This document shows, in pieces, positions 15,112 through 23,063 of a stretch of 64,000 nt of DNA. The stretch lies in contig VXWP01000059.1 of assembly GCA_009835325.1 (NCBI GenBank), forward strand, positions 1 to 64,000, given 5' to 3'. Within the stretch, counting starts at the first letter, position 1. Every line of letters starts with the position of its first letter. This stretch comes from Gemmatimonadota bacterium (lineage in GTDB: Bacteria; JAAXHH01). Under the pieces are notes generated by a model. It saw nothing but the letters and a program-made list of their open reading frames with translations. It did not search any database and had not been told where the DNA came from. A program made the translations under genes and the position numbers.

Positions 15112-17976
15112 ATGTCTGCACCAACGCCCAACAACATCCCCGCCAGCGAGTTCTCCCTCCCGTTTACGATTCTGGCGATCCAACCGGATGACCTGTCCTC
15201 GCGACAGGCCGAGTCCTTTACGGTAGTGCTCCTCCGGTACGATGAAAAACCGGAGGTACGTACCGGCCTGGACCTGGAAGCGATCGGGGACCTGGCCGCT
15301 GCGGACGCCTCCGGACCTCTGCTCGCCGCCTATGGGCCGGAAGACCACCTGACCGAGCGTCTCTGGCAGATCGCGGCCGGCATCGACGCCGTTGTGCTGG
15401 ACGTGCGCCTGCTCGCCCGGATCCTGCTGCCCGGGCTGAGGGACTACGAACGCGCAACGGTCGAACGATGCGTCGAACCGAAAACGTCGGGGACCGGGGA
15501 CGCGCTGAAGACGGCGGTGCTGTGCCGGGTACTGCTGGATTTGCTGGCGTCCCAGCATCCCGACACCGTAGAAACGCTGATCCTGCTCGCGGAGGGCACC
15601 GGAACGGGGCTGGAGCGTCTGCTTGCCCGGATGACGGTCCAGGCAGCCCGGACGGTCCAGACGGCCCGGCCGGCCGGCCTCGGTGGTAACGGGTCCCGTA
15701 AGGACATTCCGTCTACTTCGGGGGAAAGTCCGTCGATCGCCCATACCGCACTCGGTCCGCCCACGATCGGCGACGGTTCGTGCGATACCGACGAAGCGGA
15801 CGGTGATCTCGATCCGATGGACACGGAGGAGCTGGCCCGCATGTTTGAGACCGGCGGGCTGTTCGAAAGCAGCATGGAAGGTTACGAGCAACGGCCGCAG
15901 CAGGTATCCATGGTCCGCAGCGTCGCCTGCGCGTTCAACGATGGCGAGGTGTTGCTGGTGGAAGCGGGTACGGGCACGGGGAAATCGCTTTCCTACCTGA
16001 CGCCGGCCCTGATCTGGGCGGTGCGAAACGATCAGCGGGTCATCGTATCCACCAACACGAGGAACCTGCAGGAACAGCTGTTCTACAAGGACCTGCCCTT
16101 CCTGCTGGAGAATCTGGGGCTGCCCTTCCGCGCCACCCTCCTCAAGGGCCGGTCCAACTACCTGTGCCTGGACCGGTGGCGGCAGGTCACCCGGCGGCCC
16201 GCGGACCATCTGACCGCGGAGGAACGGGAAGCCGCGATCCCCCTGGCCGTGTGGGCGCGGGAAACGCAGACGGGGGACATTTCCGAGCACGCGGGATTCA
16301 ACCGGGGCGCCGGAGCCGGCCTGTGGGAGAAAATCAACGGCGAGGGGACCGCCTGCCCACGGTGCGTGCTCAAGGAAGCTTGTTTCGTCAACCGTGTCCG
16401 AAGGGCGGCCATGGCTTCCCACGTGGTGATCATCAACCACGCTTTGCTCTTTGCCGATCTCCAGTCCGACCATGCCGTGCTGTCCCGGTACAGCCATCTC
16501 ATCATCGACGAAGCCCACAACCTGGAGCGCGCCGCCGTGCAGCACCTGACCCTGGAAGTGGGAGGCTGGCGCATGCGCCGCGTACTGGGCAGGATGCATG
16601 CACCCGAATGGGGCGGGACCGGTGTGCTGGCAGGGCTGGACAGACTGGCCAAAAAAGCGGCGGACAACCTGGATTGGAAGACTCCGCTGGAGGCGGGCAC
16701 CCGCATGGCCATCGACCGGATCACGGAGGTGAACCGCCGGATCGAGGACTTCTTCCGCATCGCCAGCGACGAAGCGTTCGGCCAGTCGGACGATGGGTCG
16801 GTCCGTCGGACCAAACTGAGGTACCGGGCCGAAGACGAGTATGCCGGTATCCTGAAGTCATCGGCGCGGGTGCTCATCGAGGGTCTCGCCGGCCTGCGCG
16901 AGTCCCTCGGCATGCTCCACGCGACGCTGGACCAGGTCCACGATTCGTGGCTGGACGACCGGGAATCGCGCGGGAACGCCATTGTGGCCGCCATGGACTT
17001 CTGCTCGGCAATGGAAGAGGCACTCTTCGTACTGACGGAGGCGAACGAGGGAGAGCGCGTCTACTGGGTTGAAGCCGCCAGGTCCCAACCCCTGTCGTGC
17101 GTCCTGACCGCCGCGCCGCTCCGGGTGGCGGACCGCCTGCACGACGACCTTTTCCGCCCTTTGCGCACGGCCGTGCTCACATCGGCCACGCTGACGGTCG
17201 GAGACCGTTTCGACTATCAGCTCGAACGGCTGGGGCTCGACCGGATCGATCCCCGGCGGCTCCAGGTGCGGGGCATCGGTTCGCCCTTCGATTACGCGGA
17301 CCAGGTGCTGGTCTGCGTGCCCGCCGCCTTTCCGACGCCCAGATCCGATGCTTTTCAAGACTCGGTCAGCCGGCTCATCCTGGACTTGGTCGTTTCCACC
17401 ATGCGGAGCACCCTGGTTTTGTTCACCTCGTACACCCAGTTGAACCGGACCTACCAGGACATCGAACCGGACCTGGCGGAACACGGCGTGGCCGTGCTGG
17501 CGCAGGGCACGTCCGGACCGCGCTCGGCGCTGCTGGATCGTTTCCGCAGGTCCGATACCGCCGTTCTGCTGGGCACCGACAGCTTCTGGGAGGGGGTCGA
17601 TGTACCGGGAAAGGCGCTGGAGATGGTCATTCTGGTCAAGCTGCCCTTCGCGGTGCCGACCGAACCGCTGGTCCAGGCGCAGGTGGAACGCCTGGAAGAC
17701 GCGGGGCGCAACAGTTTTTTTGAATTCCAGGTACCGGAGGCGGTCATCAAGTTCAGGCAGGGCTTCGGCCGGCTCATCCGTTCCACCCGGGACTACGGCG
17801 TCGTCACCATACTGGACCAGCGCGTCGTCGGTACGGCGTACGGACGCTTGTTCCTGGAATCCCTGCCGGCGGGATCGGAGATCTACCCCGATGCGGACGG
17901 CCTGGTAGAGGGGGTGACCTACTGGTTCCGCGCGAGAGATAAACGCCGGGTCGAACGCGGTACTTACATCACGTAG
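15112..17976 (+). CDS. DinG/Rad3-family ATP-dependent DNA helicase
   Basis: 954 residues. Walker A is EAGTGTGKS near residue 284 and Walker B is IIDEAHNLE near 465, so it is a DEAH superfamily 2 helicase. Between them are four Cys (one in SNYLCLDRW, then CPRCVLKEAC) in the place of the XPD/DinG iron-sulfur cluster. C-terminal motifs include LTSATLT, GTDSFWEGVDVPGK and FRQGFGRLIRS. The first 250 residues are long and do not show the Exo motifs of the DinG proteins fused to a 3'-5' exonuclease; they are perhaps a degenerate remnant. The role is probably unwinding of damaged or R-looped DNA. No clear ribosome-binding site precedes the ATG, and the start is set by the promoter at 15030. Confidence 0.9.
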   Translation: MSAPTPNNIPASEFSLPFTILAIQPDDLSSRQAESFTVVLLRYDEKPEVRTGLDLEAIGDLAAADASGPLLAAYGPEDHLTERLWQIAAGIDAVVLDVRLLARILLPGLRDYERATVERCVEPKTSGTGDALKTAVLCRVLLDLLASQHPDTVETLILLAEGTGTGLERLLARMTVQAARTVQTARPAGLGGNGSRKDIPSTSGESPSIAHTALGPPTIGDGSCDTDEADGDLDPMDTEELARMFETGGLFESSMEGYEQRPQQVSMVRSVACAFNDGEVLLVEAGTGTGKSLSYLTPALIWAVRNDQRVIVSTNTRNLQEQLFYKDLPFLLENLGLPFRATLLKGRSNYLCLDRWRQVTRRPADHLTAEEREAAIPLAVWARETQTGDISEHAGFNRGAGAGLWEKINGEGTACPRCVLKEACFVNRVRRAAMASHVVIINHALLFADLQSDHAVLSRYSHLIIDEAHNLERAAVQHLTLEVGGWRMRRVLGRMHAPEWGGTGVLAGLDRLAKKAADNLDWKTPLEAGTRMAIDRITEVNRRIEDFFRIASDEAFGQSDDGSVRRTKLRYRAEDEYAGILKSSARVLIEGLAGLRESLGMLHATLDQVHDSWLDDRESRGNAIVAAMDFCSAMEEALFVLTEANEGERVYWVEAARSQPLSCVLTAAPLRVADRLHDDLFRPLRTAVLTSATLTVGDRFDYQLERLGLDRIDPRRLQVRGIGSPFDYADQVLVCVPAAFPTPRSDAFQDSVSRLILDLVVSTMRSTLVLFTSYTQLNRTYQDIEPDLAEHGVAVLAQGTSGPRSALLDRFRRSDTAVLLGTDSFWEGVDVPGKALEMVILVKLPFAVPTEPLVQAQVERLEDAGRNSFFEFQVPEAVIKFRQGFGRLIRSTRDYGVVTILDQRVVGTAYGRLFLESLPAGSEIYPDADGLVEGVTYWFRARDKRRVERGTYIT

Positions 17977-18004
17977 GTTGCACGCTATACACAAGTTTTA
18001 CGTT

Positions 18005-18895
18005 ATGAATCAGAAGTCGCCATCGCACCTGTCCGCGATCGGATCCGTGGTCGTATTCGGCAGGATGATCAAGCTTTCCCACAGTATTTTTGCACTGCCC
18101 TTCGCTATGGCCGGCGTGGCCCTGGCCGCTCGGAGTCATGGGATCGAAGGGCTGCAACTGGTGTGGATCGTCATCGCCATGGTGTCCGCCCGGAGCGCGG
18201 CCATGGGATTCAACCGGCTCGCCGATCGTGTGATCGACGGGAAGAACCCCCGCACGTGGGACCGGGCGTTGCCGAAGGGACGGATCGCGCCCCGCGCCGT
18301 CGCCCTTATCGTGGGCGCGTGCTGCGCGCTGTTCGTCTTTTCCGCCTACCAGCTCAACGAACTGTGCCTCAGGCTGTCGCCGATCGCCCTGCTGGTGATC
18401 CTGTCGTACTCCTATTTCAAGCGCTTCACCTGGGCCACTCACCTGGTCCTGGGCCTTGCCCTCGCCATCGCTCCGGTAGGCGCGTGGATTGCCGTGACCG
18501 GCGCCTTCGATCCCGCGCCGCTCTGGCTGGCGGCGGCCGTGTTGACCTGGGTGGCGGGCTTTGATATAATATACGCCTGCCAGGACTACGAATTCGACGT
18601 CGCGCAGGGCGTCCACTCGATACCCCGCCGCTTCGGGATCCGGCCGGCTTTGATGGCAGCCCGCCTGCTCCACGCGGCCACGGTCGTGTTCCTGCTGGCC
18701 GTCCATCAGGTTTTCGATCTGCACGCGCTTTATGTGTGCGGCACCGTGCTGGCAACCGGGATGCTGGTTTACGAACACACGCTCGTCAAGCCGGACGACC
18801 TTTCGAAGATCGATGTCGCATTCTTCAACACGAATGGCCTGGTCAGTGTCGTCTATTTCGTTTTCTTGCTGGGCGATATCCTGTGGCCGATATGA
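18005..18895 (+). CDS. UbiA-family prenyltransferase (4-hydroxybenzoate/MqnP type)
   Basis: 296 residues and about eight membrane helices. Two Asp-rich prenyl-diphosphate motifs are present: NRLADRVIDGKNPRT near residue 69 and YACQDYEFD near 190. The segment IKLSHSIFALPFAMAGVALA is typical of the UbiA/MqnP branch. The enzyme attaches a polyprenyl chain to an aromatic acid in quinone synthesis. The ATG at 18005 was preferred to a TTG 27 bases upstream. It overlaps the next gene by ATGA. With a UbiE/MenG methyltransferase and UbiX following, the cluster matches MqnP, MenG and MqnL of the futalosine menaquinone route, though ubiquinone cannot be excluded from these genes alone. Confidence 0.9.
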   Translation: MNQKSPSHLSAIGSVVVFGRMIKLSHSIFALPFAMAGVALAARSHGIEGLQLVWIVIAMVSARSAAMGFNRLADRVIDGKNPRTWDRALPKGRIAPRAVALIVGACCALFVFSAYQLNELCLRLSPIALLVILSYSYFKRFTWATHLVLGLALAIAPVGAWIAVTGAFDPAPLWLAAAVLTWVAGFDIIYACQDYEFDVAQGVHSIPRRFGIRPALMAARLLHAATVVFLLAVHQVFDLHALYVCGTVLATGMLVYEHTLVKPDDLSKIDVAFFNTNGLVSVVYFVFLLGDILWPI

Positions 18896-19605
18896 GTACC
18901 GCAGACGAAAAGTCCCGGCACATCCGGCGCATGTTCGATCGCATCGGGCACCGGTACGACCTGCTCAACCGCCTGCTGAGCGGATATGGCGATGTCCGGT
19001 GGCGCAGGGCCGCGGTCCGCGCGCTGAACGTGTCCGCGGACGACCTGCTGCTCGACGTGGGCATCGGCACGGGCGACCTGGCGTTGGAAGCACTGAATGG
19101 CCGTCGGAAGCCGCGGTTGATCGTGGGGGTGGACGCGGCGATGGGGATGATGCGGATTGGCCGGAAGAAGTCGGCGCATCCCGAGCGGCGGGCTATCCGG
19201 TTCGTCGGGGGAAGCGCCGAAGCCCTGCCCCTGCGGTCCGGGGTCTTCGACGGCGCGATGGTGGCGTTTGGCGTGCGGAACTTCACCGACCGCGCCGCGG
19301 GTCTGCGGAGCATCCGGCGCGTGTTGAAGCCCGGGGGCAGGCTGGTGGTGCTGGAGCTTTCCGTTCCCCGCTATCCGGTGATTCGCCTGTTGTACCGTCT
19401 CTATGCCATGCACGCGATTCCCTGGATCGGCGGCGTGATCTCGGGAGACGCGGACGCTTACCGGTACCTGCAGGTTTCGGTGGAAGCGTTTCCTGAACGG
19501 GAGCGTTTCCGAACGCTCATGGAGGACGCGGGTTTCGTGGACACGGGCTGGCGCGACCTTACGCTGGGGGTGGCCACGGTCTACTGGGGAGACAAGCGGT
19601 CATGA
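18892..19605 (+). CDS. menG: quinone C-methyltransferase MenG/UbiE
   Basis: 237 residues from the ATG at 18892, which overlaps the UbiA stop as ATGA. The N-terminus shows MFDRIGHRYDLLNRLLSGYG, close to the F-x-x-I-A-x-x-YD-x-x-N signature of UbiE; the SAM motif is LLLDVGIGTGDLALEAL, then DGAMVAFGVRNFTDRAAGLR and VLKPGGRLVVLELSVP. It methylates demethylmenaquinone or the ubiquinone precursor. A longer upstream reading inside the UbiA gene is not needed. The short NRLLS loop and the missing Ala in IGHRYD are small deviations. It overlaps UbiX by ATGA, so three genes form one coupled operon. Confidence 0.93.
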   Translation: MSTADEKSRHIRRMFDRIGHRYDLLNRLLSGYGDVRWRRAAVRALNVSADDLLLDVGIGTGDLALEALNGRRKPRLIVGVDAAMGMMRIGRKKSAHPERRAIRFVGGSAEALPLRSGVFDGAMVAFGVRNFTDRAAGLRSIRRVLKPGGRLVVLELSVPRYPVIRLLYRLYAMHAIPWIGGVISGDADAYRYLQVSVEAFPERERFRTLMEDAGFVDTGWRDLTLGVATVYWGDKRS

Positions 19606-20225
19606 AACATGTCATCGTCGCCGTCACCGGCGCCAGCGGCGGCCTGTACGCGCTCCGGCTCCTGCGGGCTTTGTTGTCCGGCGGCCACCGGGTCAGCGTC
19701 GTGCTGTCCGGCTTCGGCCGGTACGTACTCAGGGAAGAAACCGGTCTGGGAACGGGCGGCGACCTGCAGGACGGACTGTCCGGCCTCTACGGCGACCAGG
19801 TGAGGAAGGGCACGCTCACGGAATTCAAGATCGGGGACCTGGCGGCGTCGATCGCAAGCGGGTCGGTGCGCACCGACGGAATGGTCGTCATACCGTGCTC
19901 CATGAAGACGCTGTCAGCCATTGCCCACGGCACCTCTTCCTCCCTGATCGAGCGGGCCGCGGACGTCACGCTCAAGGAGGCCAGGCCCCTCGTGCTGGTA
20001 CCCCGGGAAACGCCCCTGAACGTCATCCACTTGCGCAACCTGCTCGCCGCCGCGGAGGCGGGCGCCCGCATCGTGCCGGCCATGCCGGCGTTTTACCAGA
20101 AGCCTTCCAGTTTCGACGATCTGGCCGACTTCATAGCAGGACGGGTGCTGAACCTGCTCGGCATCGAACAGAGCCTCTTTACCCCCTGGGACGCGCCATC
20201 CGGCGAAGGGGAGTCCGCGGAATGA
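19602..20225 (+). CDS. ubiX: flavin prenyltransferase UbiX
   Basis: 207 residues. VAVTGASGGLYALRLLRAL is the FMN-binding start; VVIPCSMKTLSAIAHGTSSS, LIERAADVTLKEARPLVLVP, RETPLNVIHLRN and MPAFYQKPSS are all standard UbiX motifs. It makes prenylated FMN for a UbiD-type decarboxylase. No UbiD is in the window, so its partner (UbiD or MqnM) is elsewhere. The start overlaps menG and its end overlaps nth, both as ATGA. The gene would be called mqnL if the pathway is futalosine-based. Confidence 0.95.
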   Translation: MKHVIVAVTGASGGLYALRLLRALLSGGHRVSVVLSGFGRYVLREETGLGTGGDLQDGLSGLYGDQVRKGTLTEFKIGDLAASIASGSVRTDGMVVIPCSMKTLSAIAHGTSSSLIERAADVTLKEARPLVLVPRETPLNVIHLRNLLAAAEAGARIVPAMPAFYQKPSSFDDLADFIAGRVLNLLGIEQSLFTPWDAPSGEGESAE

Positions 20226-20881
20226 AAGACCGGGATATTCACCAGGCGATCTCCATCCTTGAGGACGAGACTTCCAGGTGGACCGAAACGGCGTTGACGC
20301 TGGTGGCGGAGCAGACCCGGCGCGATCCGTTCCGCATACTGATCGGCACCGTGCTCAGCCTCCGGACGAAGGACGAGACGACCGCGGCGGCCTGCGAGCG
20401 GCTCTTCGGGCTGGCCGACACGCCCGCGGCCATGCGGGCCCTGCCCGAGGAGACCGTGGACCGCGCCATCTATCCCGTGGGGTTCCATGCCACGAAGGCG
20501 CGCAACATCCTGCAGATCTGCCGGATCCTCGTGGAGGAATACGGGGGCACCGTGCCGGACGAGATCGACACGCTGGTTACGCTCCCCGGCGTGGGCAGGA
20601 AGACCGCGAACCTCGTGGTCACGATCGGTTACGGAAAGCCGGGCATTTGCGTCGACACCCACGTGCACCGCATCTCCAACCGCTGGGGATATATCGCCAC
20701 CCGGAATCCGGACCAGTCGGAATGGGCCTTGAGAGAGAAGTTGCCTTCCGAATACTGGATCCGGTATAATGACCTGCTCGTCATGTATGGCCAGAACCTG
20801 TGCAAACCCGTTTCGCCCTTTTGCAGCCGCTGCCGCCTGTCGCCCTACTGTGAACGGGTCGGCGTGGAGAAACACAGATGA
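20222..20881 (+). CDS. nth: endonuclease III
   Basis: 219 residues. The helix-hairpin-helix is LPGVGRKTANLVV with the catalytic Lys in GVGRKTA, followed by VDTHVHRISNRWG containing the catalytic Asp. Four Cys close the protein in the C-x6-C-x2-C-x5-C spacing of the 4Fe-4S cluster (CKPVSPFC..C..... C near residues 197-213). It removes oxidised pyrimidines and cuts abasic sites. It overlaps ubiX by ATGA, an unusual coupling of a repair gene with quinone synthesis that could reflect only compact gene packing. Confidence 0.95.
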   Translation: MKDRDIHQAISILEDETSRWTETALTLVAEQTRRDPFRILIGTVLSLRTKDETTAAACERLFGLADTPAAMRALPEETVDRAIYPVGFHATKARNILQICRILVEEYGGTVPDEIDTLVTLPGVGRKTANLVVTIGYGKPGICVDTHVHRISNRWGYIATRNPDQSEWALREKLPSEYWIRYNDLLVMYGQNLCKPVSPFCSRCRLSPYCERVGVEKHR

Positions 20882-20891
20882 CGGCGGAATC

Positions 20892-20919
20892 CGCGTATCC
20901 GGTTTCGCGTATCCGGTTT
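20892..20919. repeat. 14-bp tandem duplication
   Basis: CGCGTATCCGGTTT occurs twice in a row (20892-20905, 20906-20919) between nth and the DapA-like gene. It is probably a replication slip and pushes the ribosome-binding site away from the nth stop. Confidence 0.8.
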
Positions 20920-20937
20920 AATAGAGGAGAGGCATCA

Positions 20938-21906
20938 ATGGAAGCATCACTGAATACGCCCAGGGGGCTCGGCCGCGCGCCTCATATCATCGCGGCGTTG
21001 TCCGTACCCGTGAGCGAAGCAGGTGAAATCGACTTCGAAGTATTCGCCCGGGACCTGGAAAGAACCGCGGGATACGGGATAGAACCCGCGGTGCTCATGG
21101 ATACCTACCAGATCAACCACTGCACGCTGGAGGATCAGGTCAGGGGGTTGGAAACGACGCGGGAAGTCATGAACGGGCGGGCTTTTACCGCGGGTGTCTA
21201 CGTAGAGGACGAGATCCGGGGAGACGGGATCGAGGACATCATCCGGGCGTACCAGGCCAAGATAGAGCAGCTGGAGAACCGTTACGGCGCGAGTCCGATC
21301 GTATTCCAGACCGAGCGTTTGAAAAACGCGGACGCCGCTACCGTGATCCACGTCTACGAGGGGCTGGCAGAAGCCTCCCGCGGCGGCCTGAAGGCATTCG
21401 AACTAAGCCCGGTCTTCGCGCCGAACGGCTGGATGTTCCCGGATGATGCGCTGATCGAGATCCTGGCCGGGGACAAGTGGGCGGGCGCGAAACACTCGTC
21501 CCTGGATCCTTCCATGGAATGGGTGCTGCTGCGGAAGGTCCATCGAATCGGAAAGAAGCTGTACACGGGTAACGACTACGATTTCGCCTCCATGATCTTC
21601 AACGGAAGCGACGCGCTGCTGGGTATCGCGACCTTCATGCCCGACAAGTTCAGAGCGCTTGGGGATGCCTTGCGGGACGGCGACCTTGCGCGGTACCACG
21701 ACCTGGGGAACCGGATGGAGTTCCTGGGACGGGTCGCGTTCCAGCCGCCCGTGCCGGCCTATAAGCACAGTGCGGCCATGGTGAAGAAGATGCGCGGCTG
21801 GTACCCCACGGACTACGTGCTGCCCGACAATCCCCTCAGGCGGGACGAGTCGCACCGGGAAGCGCTGCGGGAAGCCCTCGAAAACCTGGACATTCCCTGC
21901 GGCTAA
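20938..21906 (+). CDS. DapA-family (dihydrodipicolinate synthase-like) aldolase
   Basis: 322 residues from the ATG at 20938, chosen for the AGAGGAG 9 bases before it; a start at 20878 that overlaps nth is less likely. The protein resembles the (beta/alpha)8 DapA/NanA class in its opening (HIIAALSVPVSEAGEIDFEV) and in IEPAVLMDTYQINHCTLEDQ. The usual GTTGE and Y-N-x-P motifs are not obvious, but AGAKHSSLD provides a Lys where the Schiff-base Lys is expected (near residue 185). It is therefore a divergent member whose substrate is unknown. It is co-directional with the quinone/nth operon and 56 bases after nth. Confidence 0.65.
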   Translation: MEASLNTPRGLGRAPHIIAALSVPVSEAGEIDFEVFARDLERTAGYGIEPAVLMDTYQINHCTLEDQVRGLETTREVMNGRAFTAGVYVEDEIRGDGIEDIIRAYQAKIEQLENRYGASPIVFQTERLKNADAATVIHVYEGLAEASRGGLKAFELSPVFAPNGWMFPDDALIEILAGDKWAGAKHSSLDPSMEWVLLRKVHRIGKKLYTGNDYDFASMIFNGSDALLGIATFMPDKFRALGDALRDGDLARYHDLGNRMEFLGRVAFQPPVPAYKHSAAMVKKMRGWYPTDYVLPDNPLRRDESHREALREALENLDIPCG

Positions 21907-21914
21907 AGCGGTCG

Positions 21915-22700
21915 CTACCTCCGGGTGTACCGCGCCAGGAGACTCGAGATCTCCCGGGTCAGTTCGCTCGTCTTGTCGTCGTCGTGCGAAAGCGTGCTTT
22001 CTAGGGCGTCCGCCAGGGCGGCGATCTCATCGCAAAAGGCCTTGTGTTCCCGGGCATGTCTGGTGAGCGCGGCGCGCAGGTCGGCGAGTATCGCCGCCGC
22101 CCTCATATCAGGTTCGCCGGGGTCCTCCGAGGCTTCCGTGGTCTGCGTGGCTTCAGCATCCAACAGTTCTTCCGCAGCTTCCGCGCCTTCCGCTTCCACC
22201 AGATCTTCCGCGGGCTGCGCATCTTCCGCCGTTTCTACCAGGTCTTCCGCCGTTTCCGCCAGATCTTCGACCGTTTCCTCGTGATCCGTGACCGCCGGGT
22301 CGTCCCCGGGCTGGGCGTCTTCCGCCGTTTCCACGATTTCGTCGCCCCGTCCGGACGTTTCTTCCATGTCGTCTTCAGACGCTGGTCCGCCAGCGGCGTT
22401 CACCTCGTCCGGACCGATTCCGGCTTGCGATTCGGAGGAAGACTCCGGTGATGGCTCGATATCTTGGGGCGCCCGGCCGTACTGACGGCGCAGTGTACCG
22501 TTAGAATCGGGATTCACCGTCGCCGGTTGGTCGATCGGCGGATGCATGAACAGGTCGATGGATTCCCTGGACACGAAGTACCTGCCGTCTTCCACGTAGT
22601 ATTCCAGCTTGCCGTCTTCGCACATCTGCGTCACCTGGTCGGGCAACCGCTTCATCATGTCCGCAGTTTCCATCAAGGTCATCCACTGCGTCTCCGGCAT
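21915..22700 (-). CDS. HTH (MerR/excisionase-like) domain protein with long acidic repeats
   Basis: 261 residues from the ATG at 22700, with GGAGGAG 3 bases upstream. Residues 5-55 (TLMETADMMKRLPDQVTQMC ... YFVSRESIDLFM) look like a winged-helix helix-turn-helix of the MerR/excisionase type. The centre, about residues 90-190, is a very acidic, Ala-rich region with imperfect repeats of AEDLVETAEDAQP. The C-terminal 65 residues are predicted helical (ILADLRAALTRHAREHKAFC). It lies convergent to the DapA-like gene with an 8-base gap. Function is unknown; a DNA- or partner-binding protein with a disordered acidic linker is the plain reading. Confidence 0.7.
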   Translation of the reverse strand: MPETQWMTLMETADMMKRLPDQVTQMCEDGKLEYYVEDGRYFVSRESIDLFMHPPIDQPATVNPDSNGTLRRQYGRAPQDIEPSPESSSESQAGIGPDEVNAAGGPASEDDMEETSGRGDEIVETAEDAQPGDDPAVTDHEETVEDLAETAEDLVETAEDAQPAEDLVEAEGAEAAEELLDAEATQTTEASEDPGEPDMRAAAILADLRAALTRHAREHKAFCDEIAALADALESTLSHDDDKTSELTREISSLLARYTRR

Positions 22701-22781
22701 CTTCTCCTCCCGCGCTTGTAAATATCCTGCCCGCAAGCCCTTGTTCCCGCTTGTTTTCGAGCTCGGATCGTCCGTCGTTAC

Positions 22782-23057
22782 CTAGAAAACCTCACCGGCT
22801 ACCTGCCTGCCGTCAATTCGCAACTGCAATCTAACGCTCAACAGCGCTTTGGCAAATACTTCCACGCGGTGTTCGTCGGTGCCGATCCGCAGATTCGTGC
22901 TCAAAATACGCGTTTTCCGCAACGACACGCGGCGGATGCTGCGGTCCCTGCAGACTCCGTCGACGTACAGCCGGGCGTCCTGGGTCCAGGTGCTGAACGC
23001 CCTGATTTCATGGCCTTTGAATTCCGTCCTGCATTCGACGCCTTCCGGGTCCGCCAT
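22782..23057 (-). CDS. small protein of unknown function (91 aa)
   Basis: The 91 residues are mostly beta-strand-like, with a Trp (FSTWTQDARLYVDGVCRDRS) and the tail RLQLRIDGRQVAGEVF. No signal peptide or membrane segment is visible and I do not recognise the family. It begins 6 bases after the DUF2851 gene stop on the same strand, so the two are likely co-translated. Confidence 0.55.
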   Translation of the reverse strand: MADPEGVECRTEFKGHEIRAFSTWTQDARLYVDGVCRDRSIRRVSLRKTRILSTNLRIGTDEHRVEVFAKALLSVRLQLRIDGRQVAGEVF

Positions 23058-23063
23058 GTTACT

